Below the pieces are notes generated by a model. It saw only the letters and a list, made by a program, of their open reading frames with translations. It searched no databases and was not told the origin of the DNA. A stretch of 30,285 nt of DNA from a virus: positions 1 through 30,285 of the IMG/VR virus record IMGVR_UViG_3300010371_000090; one strand, 5' to 3'. The translations under genes were made by a program, and so were the position numbers. Shown piece by piece: positions 20,505-27,319 of the stretch (positions are counted from its first letter, which is position 1; each line of letters begins with the position of its first letter).

Positions 20505-20968
20505 TAACCCAGCGGACGCCACTGGTAAATCACGGATTGGCCCGGGCCTTTGAAGATGCCGGCCACGCCATGCTGTACGCCGTGATCGCGCCACGTCGCG
20601 ACGACCAGGCAGTTATAGCCAGCGTGGCTGGGTGTGCCGATGCCTTGGGTCACGCGAAAGTCGACAAGCTCATCACCCATCGGGTTGCCGGCGTAAACCT
20701 GGACCATCTGGGCCAGCTGGACATTCGCCATGTCGGACAGGCAAGAGGCAGGGAATAGTCCAGAGTTGGGCGCGGTGGCGGCCATGAGGGCGGCCAGCTG
20801 GTCGGAAGTGGCGCTTGCATCCGGCGAGTCGCCCGTCGTGATGGAGATATCGGCGGTTTGACCCGGCGCCACGTTCACCGTCTGCCCGGGCGCGGCATGG
20901 ATGATCTTGGGCTGCTGGGCGAAAGCCATGGCAGGCAGTAGTGCGGCGAAAAGCAACAGTTTTTTCAT
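20501..20968 (-). CDS. secreted protein on the antisense strand ('moron', 155 aa)
   Basis: A Sec signal peptide, MKKLLLFAALLPAMAFA|QQ, predicts export to the periplasm or beyond; mature size about 138 aa. The mature part begins PKIIHAAPGQTVNVAPGQTADISITTGDSP, has two Cys (PASCLSDMAN and YNCLVVATW) that could form a disulfide, and ends WRDHGVQHGVAGIFKGPGQSVIYQWRPLGY. ATG 20968 has GGGGA 5 nt upstream. It interrupts the plus-strand head operon, so it must have its own promoter, not identifiable by eye. No family recognised. Possible roles: superinfection exclusion or lysogen fitness (inference). Confidence 0.82.
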   Translation of the reverse strand: MKKLLLFAALLPAMAFAQQPKIIHAAPGQTVNVAPGQTADISITTGDSPDASATSDQLAALMAATAPNSGLFPASCLSDMANVQLAQMVQVYAGNPMGDELVDFRVTQGIGTPSHAGYNCLVVATWRDHGVQHGVAGIFKGPGQSVIYQWRPLGY

Positions 20969-21012
20969 GACGTTCCCCATCGTGGTTTGAGTAGAAAGGA
21001 CAATCAAAAATC

Positions 21013-22926
21013 ATGCCATCCGTGAGCCTCCAACAGCACAAGGCTATGGAGGCGGCGGCGCATGGTCATTCTACGCTGGGCATTCCCGAGAAGGTGGGGA
21101 AAGAGTTCGTTGCGGCGGACGCGGCGCCCATTGCTTGCGCAGGCATCCTGTTGCGTGCGCCCGGCCCACTATTCCTTCTGGTGCGCAATGCCGATGACGG
21201 GCAATGGGTGCAGCCAGGCGGCCATGTGGAAGCCGGCGAGACCCCGGAAGAGGCTGCGGAAAGGGAATGCAAAGAAGAAGTAGGAAGCCTTCCTGAAGGC
21301 GTGCGCTGGATGCTTCGGCGCAGCCAGTCGGAAGGCGTCGATTTCACCTGCTACATGCAAGACGTCGATGTGTTCGAACCCACGCTGGATGATGAGTCGA
21401 CCGGATGGCGCTGGTGTGCCCCCGGCGATCTTCCCGAAGGTGTGCATCCGGAAGTCGCGCGGTCGATCGAGCTGGCGTCAGGGCACGAGCTGGACATCGC
21501 CAAGGCCATCCGTGATGGCGAACTGGCCAGCCCGCAGCGATACGAGAACGTCTGGCTGTTCGACATACGCATCACCGGCACCGGCACCAGCTACCGGCAG
21601 TCGCTGGATGAGTACGTCTATCGTCCGCCAGAAGATTTCCTGTCCGATGACTTCGTGCAGCGCTGCAACGGGTTGCCGCTTATTTTCGAGCATCCCAAGA
21701 CTTCGCTGCTGGATACCCAGGAATTTCGTGATCGTGCCATCGGTACGGTCACGCTGCCCTACGTCAAAGACGACGAAGTACGGGGCATTGCAAAAGTGTT
21801 CGATGAGGATGGGGCGGCGCTCATGCGTTCGTCCCACGCATCAACAAGCCCGGCCGTTGTGTTCCGTGACGCCGGATCAACTCAGAGCATCGAGCTTAAC
21901 GATGGCTCGACCGTTCTAATCGAAGGCAAACCCTCTTACCTCGACCACCTCGCGATCTGCGTGGAGGGCGTGTGGGACAAGGGCGGCGAGCCGACTGGTG
22001 TCAACCTCGAAGGAGACAGCAAAGTGGAAAATGAAGAGAAGGTGCCGGCCTGGGCTGATGCGCTGGGCAAGAAACTGGATTCCGTGTGCAGTCGCATGGA
22101 CGCCATCGAAAACAAGGGCGGCGACAAGTTCGACGACGCCAAGAAGGATTCCGCGAAGAAAGACAGCTTCGAGGGTCTGGAACACAAGGTCGAGGGCGAA
22201 GGCTACGACAAGGAAGCCGCCGAAAAGATCGCCGGTAAGGTTGCGGAAGAGAAGAAAGCCAAGGCCGACCGCAAGGATTCCGGCGAAGAACTGATGGATG
22301 CCCGCAAGGATTCCGAAAAGGAAGCCGAGAAGGACGGCAAGAAAGAACACGAGGACGAGGAAAAGGCGATCAAGGAAGGCGACAAGGAAGCGAAGGCCGA
22401 GCGCGACGACGCTGCCCGCAAGGACAGCCAGCGCGAGAACGCCGAACTTCGCCTGCGCATCGCCGCGATGGATGAGCGCTTGTCCGGCCTGACGCGCCCG
22501 CTCAGCTCCGAAGATCGCGATCAGCTCAGCGTGGCCCAGCGCCGTGCCGATTCGCTGGCGCAGATGTTCGGGGATTCGGTGCAGCCGCCGCTTCATGGCG
22601 AAGGTCCGATCGCCTATCGCAAGCGCCTGGCGGCGAAGTTTCAGAAATACTCGCCGAGCCTGAAAACCGTGAAACTGGATTCGCAGTCTCCCGAAGCGTT
22701 CGCGCTGATGGAAGAGAGGATCTACAACGACGCGCAAAACGTGGCGCTGAATCCGGCGTCCGCGCCCAAAGGCCGCTTGATTCCCTCCGTCCGCGTCGAT
22801 GCCGCTGGCCGTCAGATCACCACCTACACCGGCGATATCGACAGCTGGCTTACCCATTTCAAGTCGCCGGGTTATAGCGCGACGATCAACCGCAACCTGC
22901 ACAACGAAAACAAGGGAGCCCGCTAA
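21013..22926 (+). CDS. Nudix hydrolase + DUF2213-type prohead protease + scaffold fusion (637 aa)
   Basis: Residues 1-37 are a short helical lead (SLQQHKAMEAAAHGHSTLGI, then PEKVGKEFVAADA). Residues 38-160 hold a Nudix domain with a complete Nudix box GHVEAGETPEEAAERECKEEVG at 70-91. Residues about 178-335 resemble DUF2213 prohead protease: FDIRITGTGTSYRQSLDEYVYR, GLPLIFEHP, AIGTVTLPYVKDDEVRGIAKVFD, and LDHLAICVEG. From about 338 on, a highly charged Lys/Asp/Glu coil (to about 480) and a C-terminal SPSLKTVKLDSQSPEAFALMEERIYNDA region look like a scaffold. It lies between MuF and capsid genes as expected for protease-scaffold. ATG 21013 has AAGGA 12 nt upstream. Confidence 0.85.
   Translation: MPSVSLQQHKAMEAAAHGHSTLGIPEKVGKEFVAADAAPIACAGILLRAPGPLFLLVRNADDGQWVQPGGHVEAGETPEEAAERECKEEVGSLPEGVRWMLRRSQSEGVDFTCYMQDVDVFEPTLDDESTGWRWCAPGDLPEGVHPEVARSIELASGHELDIAKAIRDGELASPQRYENVWLFDIRITGTGTSYRQSLDEYVYRPPEDFLSDDFVQRCNGLPLIFEHPKTSLLDTQEFRDRAIGTVTLPYVKDDEVRGIAKVFDEDGAALMRSSHASTSPAVVFRDAGSTQSIELNDGSTVLIEGKPSYLDHLAICVEGVWDKGGEPTGVNLEGDSKVENEEKVPAWADALGKKLDSVCSRMDAIENKGGDKFDDAKKDSAKKDSFEGLEHKVEGEGYDKEAAEKIAGKVAEEKKAKADRKDSGEELMDARKDSEKEAEKDGKKEHEDEEKAIKEGDKEAKAERDDAARKDSQRENAELRLRIAAMDERLSGLTRPLSSEDRDQLSVAQRRADSLAQMFGDSVQPPLHGEGPIAYRKRLAAKFQKYSPSLKTVKLDSQSPEAFALMEERIYNDAQNVALNPASAPKGRLIPSVRVDAAGRQITTYTGDIDSWLTHFKSPGYSATINRNLHNENKGAR
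22010..22026 (+). promoter_or_regulatory. strong internal ribosome site and GTG start for a separate scaffold
   Basis: AAGGAG (22010-22015) followed by 8 nt and GTG (22024-22026), which is in frame with the fusion gene (codon 338) and lies exactly where the protease-like domain ends and the charged scaffold part begins. It is a better ribosome site than the one before the full-length start. Confidence 0.7.
22024..22926 (+). CDS. nested in-frame scaffold protein from internal start (300 aa)
   Basis: Predicted shorter product of the same frame, beginning VENEEKVPAWADALGKKLDSV. It holds only the charged coil (EKDGKKEHEDEEKAIKEGDKEAKAERDD type sequence) and the C-terminal conserved part. Lambda makes its scaffold Nu3 from an internal start inside protease gene C, and this layout matches: few copies of protease-scaffold, many of scaffold alone. 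Evidence is the internal ribosome site plus the domain boundary; expression is not proven. Confidence 0.65.
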   Translation: MENEEKVPAWADALGKKLDSVCSRMDAIENKGGDKFDDAKKDSAKKDSFEGLEHKVEGEGYDKEAAEKIAGKVAEEKKAKADRKDSGEELMDARKDSEKEAEKDGKKEHEDEEKAIKEGDKEAKAERDDAARKDSQRENAELRLRIAAMDERLSGLTRPLSSEDRDQLSVAQRRADSLAQMFGDSVQPPLHGEGPIAYRKRLAAKFQKYSPSLKTVKLDSQSPEAFALMEERIYNDAQNVALNPASAPKGRLIPSVRVDAAGRQITTYTGDIDSWLTHFKSPGYSATINRNLHNENKGAR

Positions 22927-23522
22927 TGGCCAACGTATCGTTCAACCCCAGCCTGACCACGGCTCCGCAAAACACCTTTCTCGCCCAGACCCAAGGGTTT
23001 GTGCAGGGTGATTTCGTGGATGATCCGTCGTCCCGTATGTACCTCAACTCCGGCGTCATCGACGCCAGCGTGACGCAGCCCGTGTGGGGTGCGCTCGCGA
23101 TTCAGGAACTGGTGCCGGCCAACGGCGACTCCAGCTTGGGCAGCACCCTCAAGCTCGCCACCAACGACGCCACCACCACCGGATTCAGCGTGTTCACCCA
23201 GGGTTACAACATGGTGATCGTGCCGGGCAATTCGGTGCAGACCGCCCAGGCCGGCCAGACGGTGCCGTATTTCCGCCTCGGCTCGGGCGCGCGTATTCGC
23301 GTCAAGTGCAGTGGGGCGCTGGCGGCTGCCGTCGAAAGCGGGCAGATCAGCCAGAACGTGTCGTGGGATTTCACCAACGATCAGCTGATCCCCTACGACA
23401 GCTCCAACGCACTGAACGTGAAAATCCTGTCCGTCAACTCGAACAGCAAAGTCGTCAGCTACAACTCCGGCACCGGCGCGGTGACCTGGGTGGCTGGCTC
23501 CGCTGCCACCATCCTGCTGTAA
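22926..23522 (+). CDS. capsid decoration / structural protein (198 aa)
   Basis: ATG 22926 shares its A with the fusion gene's TAA. The sequence begins ANVSFNPSLTTAPQNTFLAQTQGFVQGDFVDDPSSRMYLNSGVI and is rich in Thr, Ser, Ala and Val, with AQAGQTVPYFRLGSGARIRVKCSGALAAAVESGQI and a final AVTWVAGSAATILL. The small barrel-like pattern and its place directly before the major capsid gene fit a head decoration or stabilising protein; relatives in this gene order are usually annotated as structural. Confidence 0.78.
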   Translation: MANVSFNPSLTTAPQNTFLAQTQGFVQGDFVDDPSSRMYLNSGVIDASVTQPVWGALAIQELVPANGDSSLGSTLKLATNDATTTGFSVFTQGYNMVIVPGNSVQTAQAGQTVPYFRLGSGARIRVKCSGALAAAVESGQISQNVSWDFTNDQLIPYDSSNALNVKILSVNSNSKVVSYNSGTGAVTWVAGSAATILL

Positions 23523-23535
23523 GGAGCCCTGAACC

Positions 23536-24564
23536 ATGAGCAATTACTTCCCGGCGCAAGCCAAGATCACGCCGAGTTTTTCGGAACCGGACCTGATCGT
23601 CACCTACTCGCAGCCTTCCGGCGCCTTCGCGGCACTGCAGGGCGGCAAGCCGCGCGTGAAGATCAGCAGCGAGGATATGTATGTCTACATCAACTCGCTG
23701 GATCTGCGCACCGACACGCAAGCATCGCAGTCGTCGTTCAACCAGCTGCCTTCGGCGACCCTGACGGCCAGCTACTTCTCCACGCAGACCTACCTGATCC
23801 GCACCCGCGCGATCTACGACCACCACGACATGGCGGCGGCTGGCAACTACAGCGTGTCCCTGCCGCATGCGCAGGACCTTGCCATGCGTCAGGGTATCTT
23901 CCAGCAGATGCGTACGGCGCTGCTGTACGGGTTCAGCCCGGCCAACGGCGAAGGCTTGGTCAACACGGCAGGCGCGACGTCCGTCACGTTGCCTCCGGAC
24001 AGCTACGGCAACGATGCGGTGACCACCTACGACAACGGCGAGATGGCGCTTTGGCTTCTGGGTCAGATCGTCGCCCTGAAAACCGGCATGTTCCAGTCCG
24101 GAGCAGTGGTGGGCAACAACATCAAGATCATCTGTCCACAGCGCGTGGGTCTGCAGCTCGGGTACGCCAACATTGTCCAGGTCGTGCAGTACCAGCGTCC
24201 CGGTGCCGGCACGGCGACCACCGCCGAAGTGGTCAGCGAGACCGCCAAGGCCAATGGCGACACCGTCGAATGGTTCTATGACGACACCCTGATCGGTCAG
24301 GGCGCCGGAGGCACCGACATGGTCATCATGACCTTGCCGGAAATCGAGCAGCCGGACATCCCAGGCATCAACACCAATGTGTTCGCGGAAGTGAATCCGA
24401 ACATGAAGGCGGTGAACGTCCAGTACGCTGACATGGCCGCGCCGATGAAAATCCCGACGCCCACGCCGGACGGCGCCATCACCGAAGTGCAGGAACTGCG
24501 CATCACTTCCGGCTGGTGCATCCGTCCGCAAGGTCTGCGCCTGATCAGCATGGCGTACAGCTGA
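23536..24564 (+). CDS. major capsid protein, DUF2184-type (342 aa)
   Basis: Contains ALQGGKPRVKISSEDMYVYINSLDLRT and SATLTASYFSTQTYLIRTRAIYDHHDMAAAG, ARQG-like helix LAMRQGIFQQMRTALLYGFSP, and ends with TPDGAITEVQELRITSGWCIRPQGLRLISMAYS. This matches the DUF2184 group of HK97-fold major capsid proteins found with DUF1073 portals and DUF2213 proteases. AAGGAG 10 nt before ATG 23536 is a strong ribosome site, and a double terminator follows, both fitting a highly expressed gene. Confidence 0.9.
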   Translation: MSNYFPAQAKITPSFSEPDLIVTYSQPSGAFAALQGGKPRVKISSEDMYVYINSLDLRTDTQASQSSFNQLPSATLTASYFSTQTYLIRTRAIYDHHDMAAAGNYSVSLPHAQDLAMRQGIFQQMRTALLYGFSPANGEGLVNTAGATSVTLPPDSYGNDAVTTYDNGEMALWLLGQIVALKTGMFQSGAVVGNNIKIICPQRVGLQLGYANIVQVVQYQRPGAGTATTAEVVSETAKANGDTVEWFYDDTLIGQGAGGTDMVIMTLPEIEQPDIPGINTNVFAEVNPNMKAVNVQYADMAAPMKIPTPTPDGAITEVQELRITSGWCIRPQGLRLISMAYS

Positions 24565-24590
24565 TACCAACGCACAGCGTCATCCCGATG

Positions 24591-24611
24591 GCTCCGAAAG
24601 GAGCTTTTTTT
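24591..24611 (+). terminator. terminator 1 after the major capsid gene
   Basis: GCTCC (24591-24595), a GAAA tetraloop, GGAGC (24600-24604), then seven T. A compact stem with a stable tetraloop and full U-tract, 26 nt after the capsid stop codon. Confidence 0.85.
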
Positions 24612-24619
24612 ATGCCTCA

Positions 24620-24639
24620 GCCCCGGATTCGGGGCTTTT
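24620..24639 (+). terminator. terminator 2 after the major capsid gene
   Basis: GCCCCG (24620-24625), loop GATT, CGGGGC (24630-24635), then TTTT and a further CTTT. It follows terminator 1 by 8 nt, making a tandem pair just before the ribosome site (AAGGGGAAAACC) of the next gene. Confidence 0.8.
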
Positions 24640-24656
24640 CCTTTAAGGGGAAAACC

Positions 24657-25160
24657 ATGTCTCTTTTCATCGCCAATACCACCAAGCAGGACTGGCACCA
24701 TCATTTCCGCGTGCTGGAAACCAACCGTCCCTATTACACGCAAATCCCGTCAGGGAGTCAGGTGGAACTGGGCAAGGACTGGAATGCTGCCCAGACCGAT
24801 TCGGTCATTCGCCAGCTGGAAAAATACGGCGCACGTCATGCCGTCGATGTCAACAAGAAGATCGGCAAGTTCCACGGCCTGCTGTATCGCACGGACAAGC
24901 CGATCACCGAAAACCAAATCCTGACGGGGCACGACGCCGTGGTTGAAACGCAAGAGAAGCGCTCAGCCACCGAAGCGACGCGAGCGGTCCTGGGGTTCGA
25001 GAAGTCCAACCGAGACAAGCGCAGCGGCAAGCGATTGGCCAAGGTGACGGAAGTCGAAATTCATCAGGACATCCCGCGCCATCAGAAACCCAGCAAGGAC
25101 GACATTCATCTGAAAATCAGCGTGGCCGAAGATGGTCGCGACAGCGTGGATGTCGGCTGA
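24657..25160 (+). CDS. head / neck structural protein, unknown role (167 aa)
   Basis: ATG 24657 with AAGGGG 7 nt upstream. The sequence starts MSLFIANTTKQDWHHHFRVLETNRPYY and continues TQIPSGSQVELGKDWNAAQTDSVIRQLEKYGARHAVDV, ending in a charged tail (NRDKRSGKRLAKVTEVEIHQDIP..., DDIHLKISVAEDG). Relatives with 'IPSG.Q..L.....AQ.D.II.Q...YG' occur after major capsid genes in this phage group. It is probably a head or neck component. Exact role unknown. Confidence 0.8.
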   Translation: MSLFIANTTKQDWHHHFRVLETNRPYYTQIPSGSQVELGKDWNAAQTDSVIRQLEKYGARHAVDVNKKIGKFHGLLYRTDKPITENQILTGHDAVVETQEKRSATEATRAVLGFEKSNRDKRSGKRLAKVTEVEIHQDIPRHQKPSKDDIHLKISVAEDGRDSVDVG

Positions 25161-25161
25161 C

Positions 25162-25617
25162 ATGGCCTTCGTCGATCCGACCACGCCCAATCTGGCGGAC
25201 TTCATCACCTTCTGCCAAGCGCAGGGGGTGACGACGACCATTCTTCCGGCCGACTCGGATTACTACGCATGGGCTTTCGACTACTCCAACGACATCGTGA
25301 CCACGGTGCCGCAGATGCCGCCGGGCTTGTATGTCATGGCGGTCTACAACCTGGGTCTGCATCACTTGTTGACGATCGCACAAGATCAGCCGGGGCAAAC
25401 CTTCTTTGCTGACGCGCGCACGCAATTCAAGCTGATGTCGTTCGTCATCGGCGGCGTGCAGTCCAGCAGCGACGAGGCTACCAGTCAGACGCTGGTGGCA
25501 CCGGACTTCATGAAGAACCTGACTTATTCGGACATCGACGTACAAAAAACGCCGTGGGGTCGCCAGTATCTGGCCTATGCGCAGAGCTGGGGTCCGTCCG
25601 TTTTCGGGGTGTCGTGA
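25162..25617 (+). CDS. head-tail connector-region protein (151 aa)
   Basis: I chose ATG 25162, right after the previous stop, over in-frame starts at 25132 and 25150. The sequence AFVDPTTPNLADFITFCQAQGVTTTILPADSDYYAWAFDYSNDIV, then LYVMAVYNLGLHHLLTIAQD, then FMKNLTYSDIDVQKTPWGRQYLAYAQSWGPSVFGVS, has the helical plan (helix, loop with W/Y, helix) of small head-completion or adaptor proteins. Position in the capsid-to-tail series supports this. No firm family assigned. Confidence 0.75.
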   Translation: MAFVDPTTPNLADFITFCQAQGVTTTILPADSDYYAWAFDYSNDIVTTVPQMPPGLYVMAVYNLGLHHLLTIAQDQPGQTFFADARTQFKLMSFVIGGVQSSSDEATSQTLVAPDFMKNLTYSDIDVQKTPWGRQYLAYAQSWGPSVFGVS

Positions 25618-26045
25618 TGGAACTCAAGTTCGGCGTGGTGGATGTCGCGTACTCCGATGCCGGAAAAGTCACTACCACGGGCGACGTGGCGGAATATCTG
25701 GAAGAAAGGTATCACGTCATGCGGTCGTTTCTTGAGCTGAACGAGGAGGACATCGGGCAGATTCTTGTCGATCAGGTGGCGGGTGCCATTGAAAACATCG
25801 CGATGGGTGGTGGTGCGCAAAAGGACTTTCTAGCCCCCGCCATGGGAAAGATTGAGGAACGTTTCCGCAACTTCCTCGACAGCGGGGAAATGGCGCGGCT
25901 TCTTCCCGAAACGCAACAGATCGCAGCAGCACAGCAAGGCGTCAACACGCGCAAGAAAGCGAAAAAGAACAAGGGCGGGAAACCTCGGCAAGCATTTGTT
26001 GACACCGGCCTGTATCAGGCCAGTTTCCGGGCGTGGGTCGGCTGA
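25617..26045 (+). CDS. tail-completion / neck-like protein (142 aa)
   Basis: ATG 25617 shares its A with the previous TGA. Starts MELKFGVVDVAYSD; TTGDVAEYLEERYHVMRSFLELNEEDIGQILVDQVAGAIENI; then ETQQIAAAQQGVNTRKKAKKNKGGKPRQAFVDTGLYQASFRAWVG. The 'ALE.RYH.M..F.......I...L...' helix and the 'DTG.Y..SF..WV' ending recur in small neck or tail-completion proteins of contractile-tailed phages. A basic loop (KKAKKNKGGK) lies between. Confidence 0.75.
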   Translation: MELKFGVVDVAYSDAGKVTTTGDVAEYLEERYHVMRSFLELNEEDIGQILVDQVAGAIENIAMGGGAQKDFLAPAMGKIEERFRNFLDSGEMARLLPETQQIAAAQQGVNTRKKAKKNKGGKPRQAFVDTGLYQASFRAWVG

Positions 26046-26998
26046 TGTCCCTTATTTCCGAAGCGTCGGCTGCCTCAGGTCCATTGCAGGCGGCGCTGGC
26101 GTCGGGTGTTGCCAGCATTTCCGGCAACCAGTCGATCACCTTCACGCAATACACGCGGCAAGTGGTTTCTCCGGATGGCATGGTGTTTTGGGTAGCGAGC
26201 GCCACCACGGAGGATTTCACGGGTTCATTGCACTACATCAGCGACCGCCATCAGGACGAAGACGAAACGATTGCGGCCAATCGCTTCATCTTCACCGCCA
26301 CGCAGGAAGTGACTGCGCTTAACGCGGTCAGTCCGTCGACGATGTGGATCGGCACATGGACCGTGGATGGAACGTCCATCCAAATCGCGTTTTCGGATCG
26401 CGGATCGTTCTACGAACAGGCCGGATTGTGGCATTACAGCGGGTATGCCGTTTATCCCGCGATGGCAACGCAGCTTGTCGCGACGCCCTACGACCTGCCT
26501 GCTGGACTGATCGTATCGAACAGCTTGCCGATCTGGCTGGCGCAAAACAGCATGGCCCCGGTATACCCGTCATTCCTTGTCCCGGACAACGTCGTGCCGC
26601 CCTACATCGTGGCGCACATCGAACCGGCGATGACAGATGCGCTGGGATCGTTTCCCATCTACCGGTGGCCCGGAACCACGCAAAGCGGATCACCCGATCC
26701 CTTGCACGATCTTCCGTCCTCGCAGCTCATGCGCGACACCGTCAAATTGACGCTGTACGGATTCACCAATCAGCAGGCGATTCAGTATTACGTCTCGCTG
26801 ATGGAGTACTCGCTCGCCACGGACGACTTCGGGTTTTGCAACTCACCCGCCATTCGTGACGAAAAGCGCGGACAGGTCGAAATCGCGGCGCTCGCGATGA
26901 AAAAGACCATCACGATCCTCGCCTCCTACTACCAAGGCACTGCCGACGCCGTGGCACGTCGTCTCATTCTTTCGGCCACCGTGACAACCACCCCATAA
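26045..26998 (+). CDS. tail-associated structural protein (317 aa)
   Basis: ATG 26045 overlaps the previous stop by one base. Contains ASISGNQSITFTQYTRQVVSPDGMVFWVAS, YISDRHQDEDETIAANRFIFTATQEVTALNAVSPSTMWIG, FSDRGSFYEQAGLWHYSGYAVYPAM, and the C-terminal half PPYIVAHIEPAMTDALGS, QLMRDTVKLTLYGFTNQQAIQYYVSLM. Beta-rich. It belongs to a conserved group located between neck proteins and sheath in contractile-tailed phages; probable neck/tail terminator or adaptor. No firm function. Confidence 0.75.
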   Translation: MSLISEASAASGPLQAALASGVASISGNQSITFTQYTRQVVSPDGMVFWVASATTEDFTGSLHYISDRHQDEDETIAANRFIFTATQEVTALNAVSPSTMWIGTWTVDGTSIQIAFSDRGSFYEQAGLWHYSGYAVYPAMATQLVATPYDLPAGLIVSNSLPIWLAQNSMAPVYPSFLVPDNVVPPYIVAHIEPAMTDALGSFPIYRWPGTTQSGSPDPLHDLPSSQLMRDTVKLTLYGFTNQQAIQYYVSLMEYSLATDDFGFCNSPAIRDEKRGQVEIAALAMKKTITILASYYQGTADAVARRLILSATVTTTP

Positions 26999-27010
26999 GG
27001 AGTTCATCCC

Positions 27011-27307
27011 ATGTCGCAGAATCCCATCGTCCCGCGTCCCGGCGGCAACGCCTCGGTCCTGAACATCACGGCCGCCACCGTCGTCAAGGCCGCTCCCGGC
27101 ACCATCTTCACCGTGACAAACAATGTACTGGGAACGGCTTCGGCTGGAACCATCCACGACTGCTTGACCACAGGTGCCGCCACTGCCGCCAATCTCGTCG
27201 GGTCCATTCCTCTTGCCGTGGGCGTTTATTCGTTCACGTTCCCTTGCGCGACCGGAATCGTCGTGACTCCGGGGACTTCGCAGGTACTTTCTGTCAGCTA
27301 CGCGTAA
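27011..27307 (+). CDS. small Thr/Ala-rich structural protein (98 aa)
   Basis: AAGGAG 9-10 nt before ATG 27011. The sequence LNITAATVVKAAPGTIFTVTNNVLGTASAGTIHDCLTTGAATAANLVGSIPLAVGVYSFTFPCATGIVVTPGTSQVLSVSYA is a small all-beta pattern similar to decoration or head-fibre type proteins. Two Cys. It lies between a tail adaptor and the sheath gene. Confidence 0.75.
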   Translation: MSQNPIVPRPGGNASVLNITAATVVKAAPGTIFTVTNNVLGTASAGTIHDCLTTGAATAANLVGSIPLAVGVYSFTFPCATGIVVTPGTSQVLSVSYA

Positions 27308-27319
27308 GGGGCCATCATC

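Noticed and set aside
21916-22902. 328-aa minus-strand open frame, apparently hydrophobic
   Set aside because: Reverse of the Lys/Asp/Glu-rich scaffold coil, which reads as Phe/Leu/Val on the other strand; not a real membrane protein.
23455-24570. 371-aa minus-strand open frame
   Set aside because: It lies antisense to the decoration-like and major capsid genes, has Arg/His/Gly-rich shadow composition and no ribosome site.
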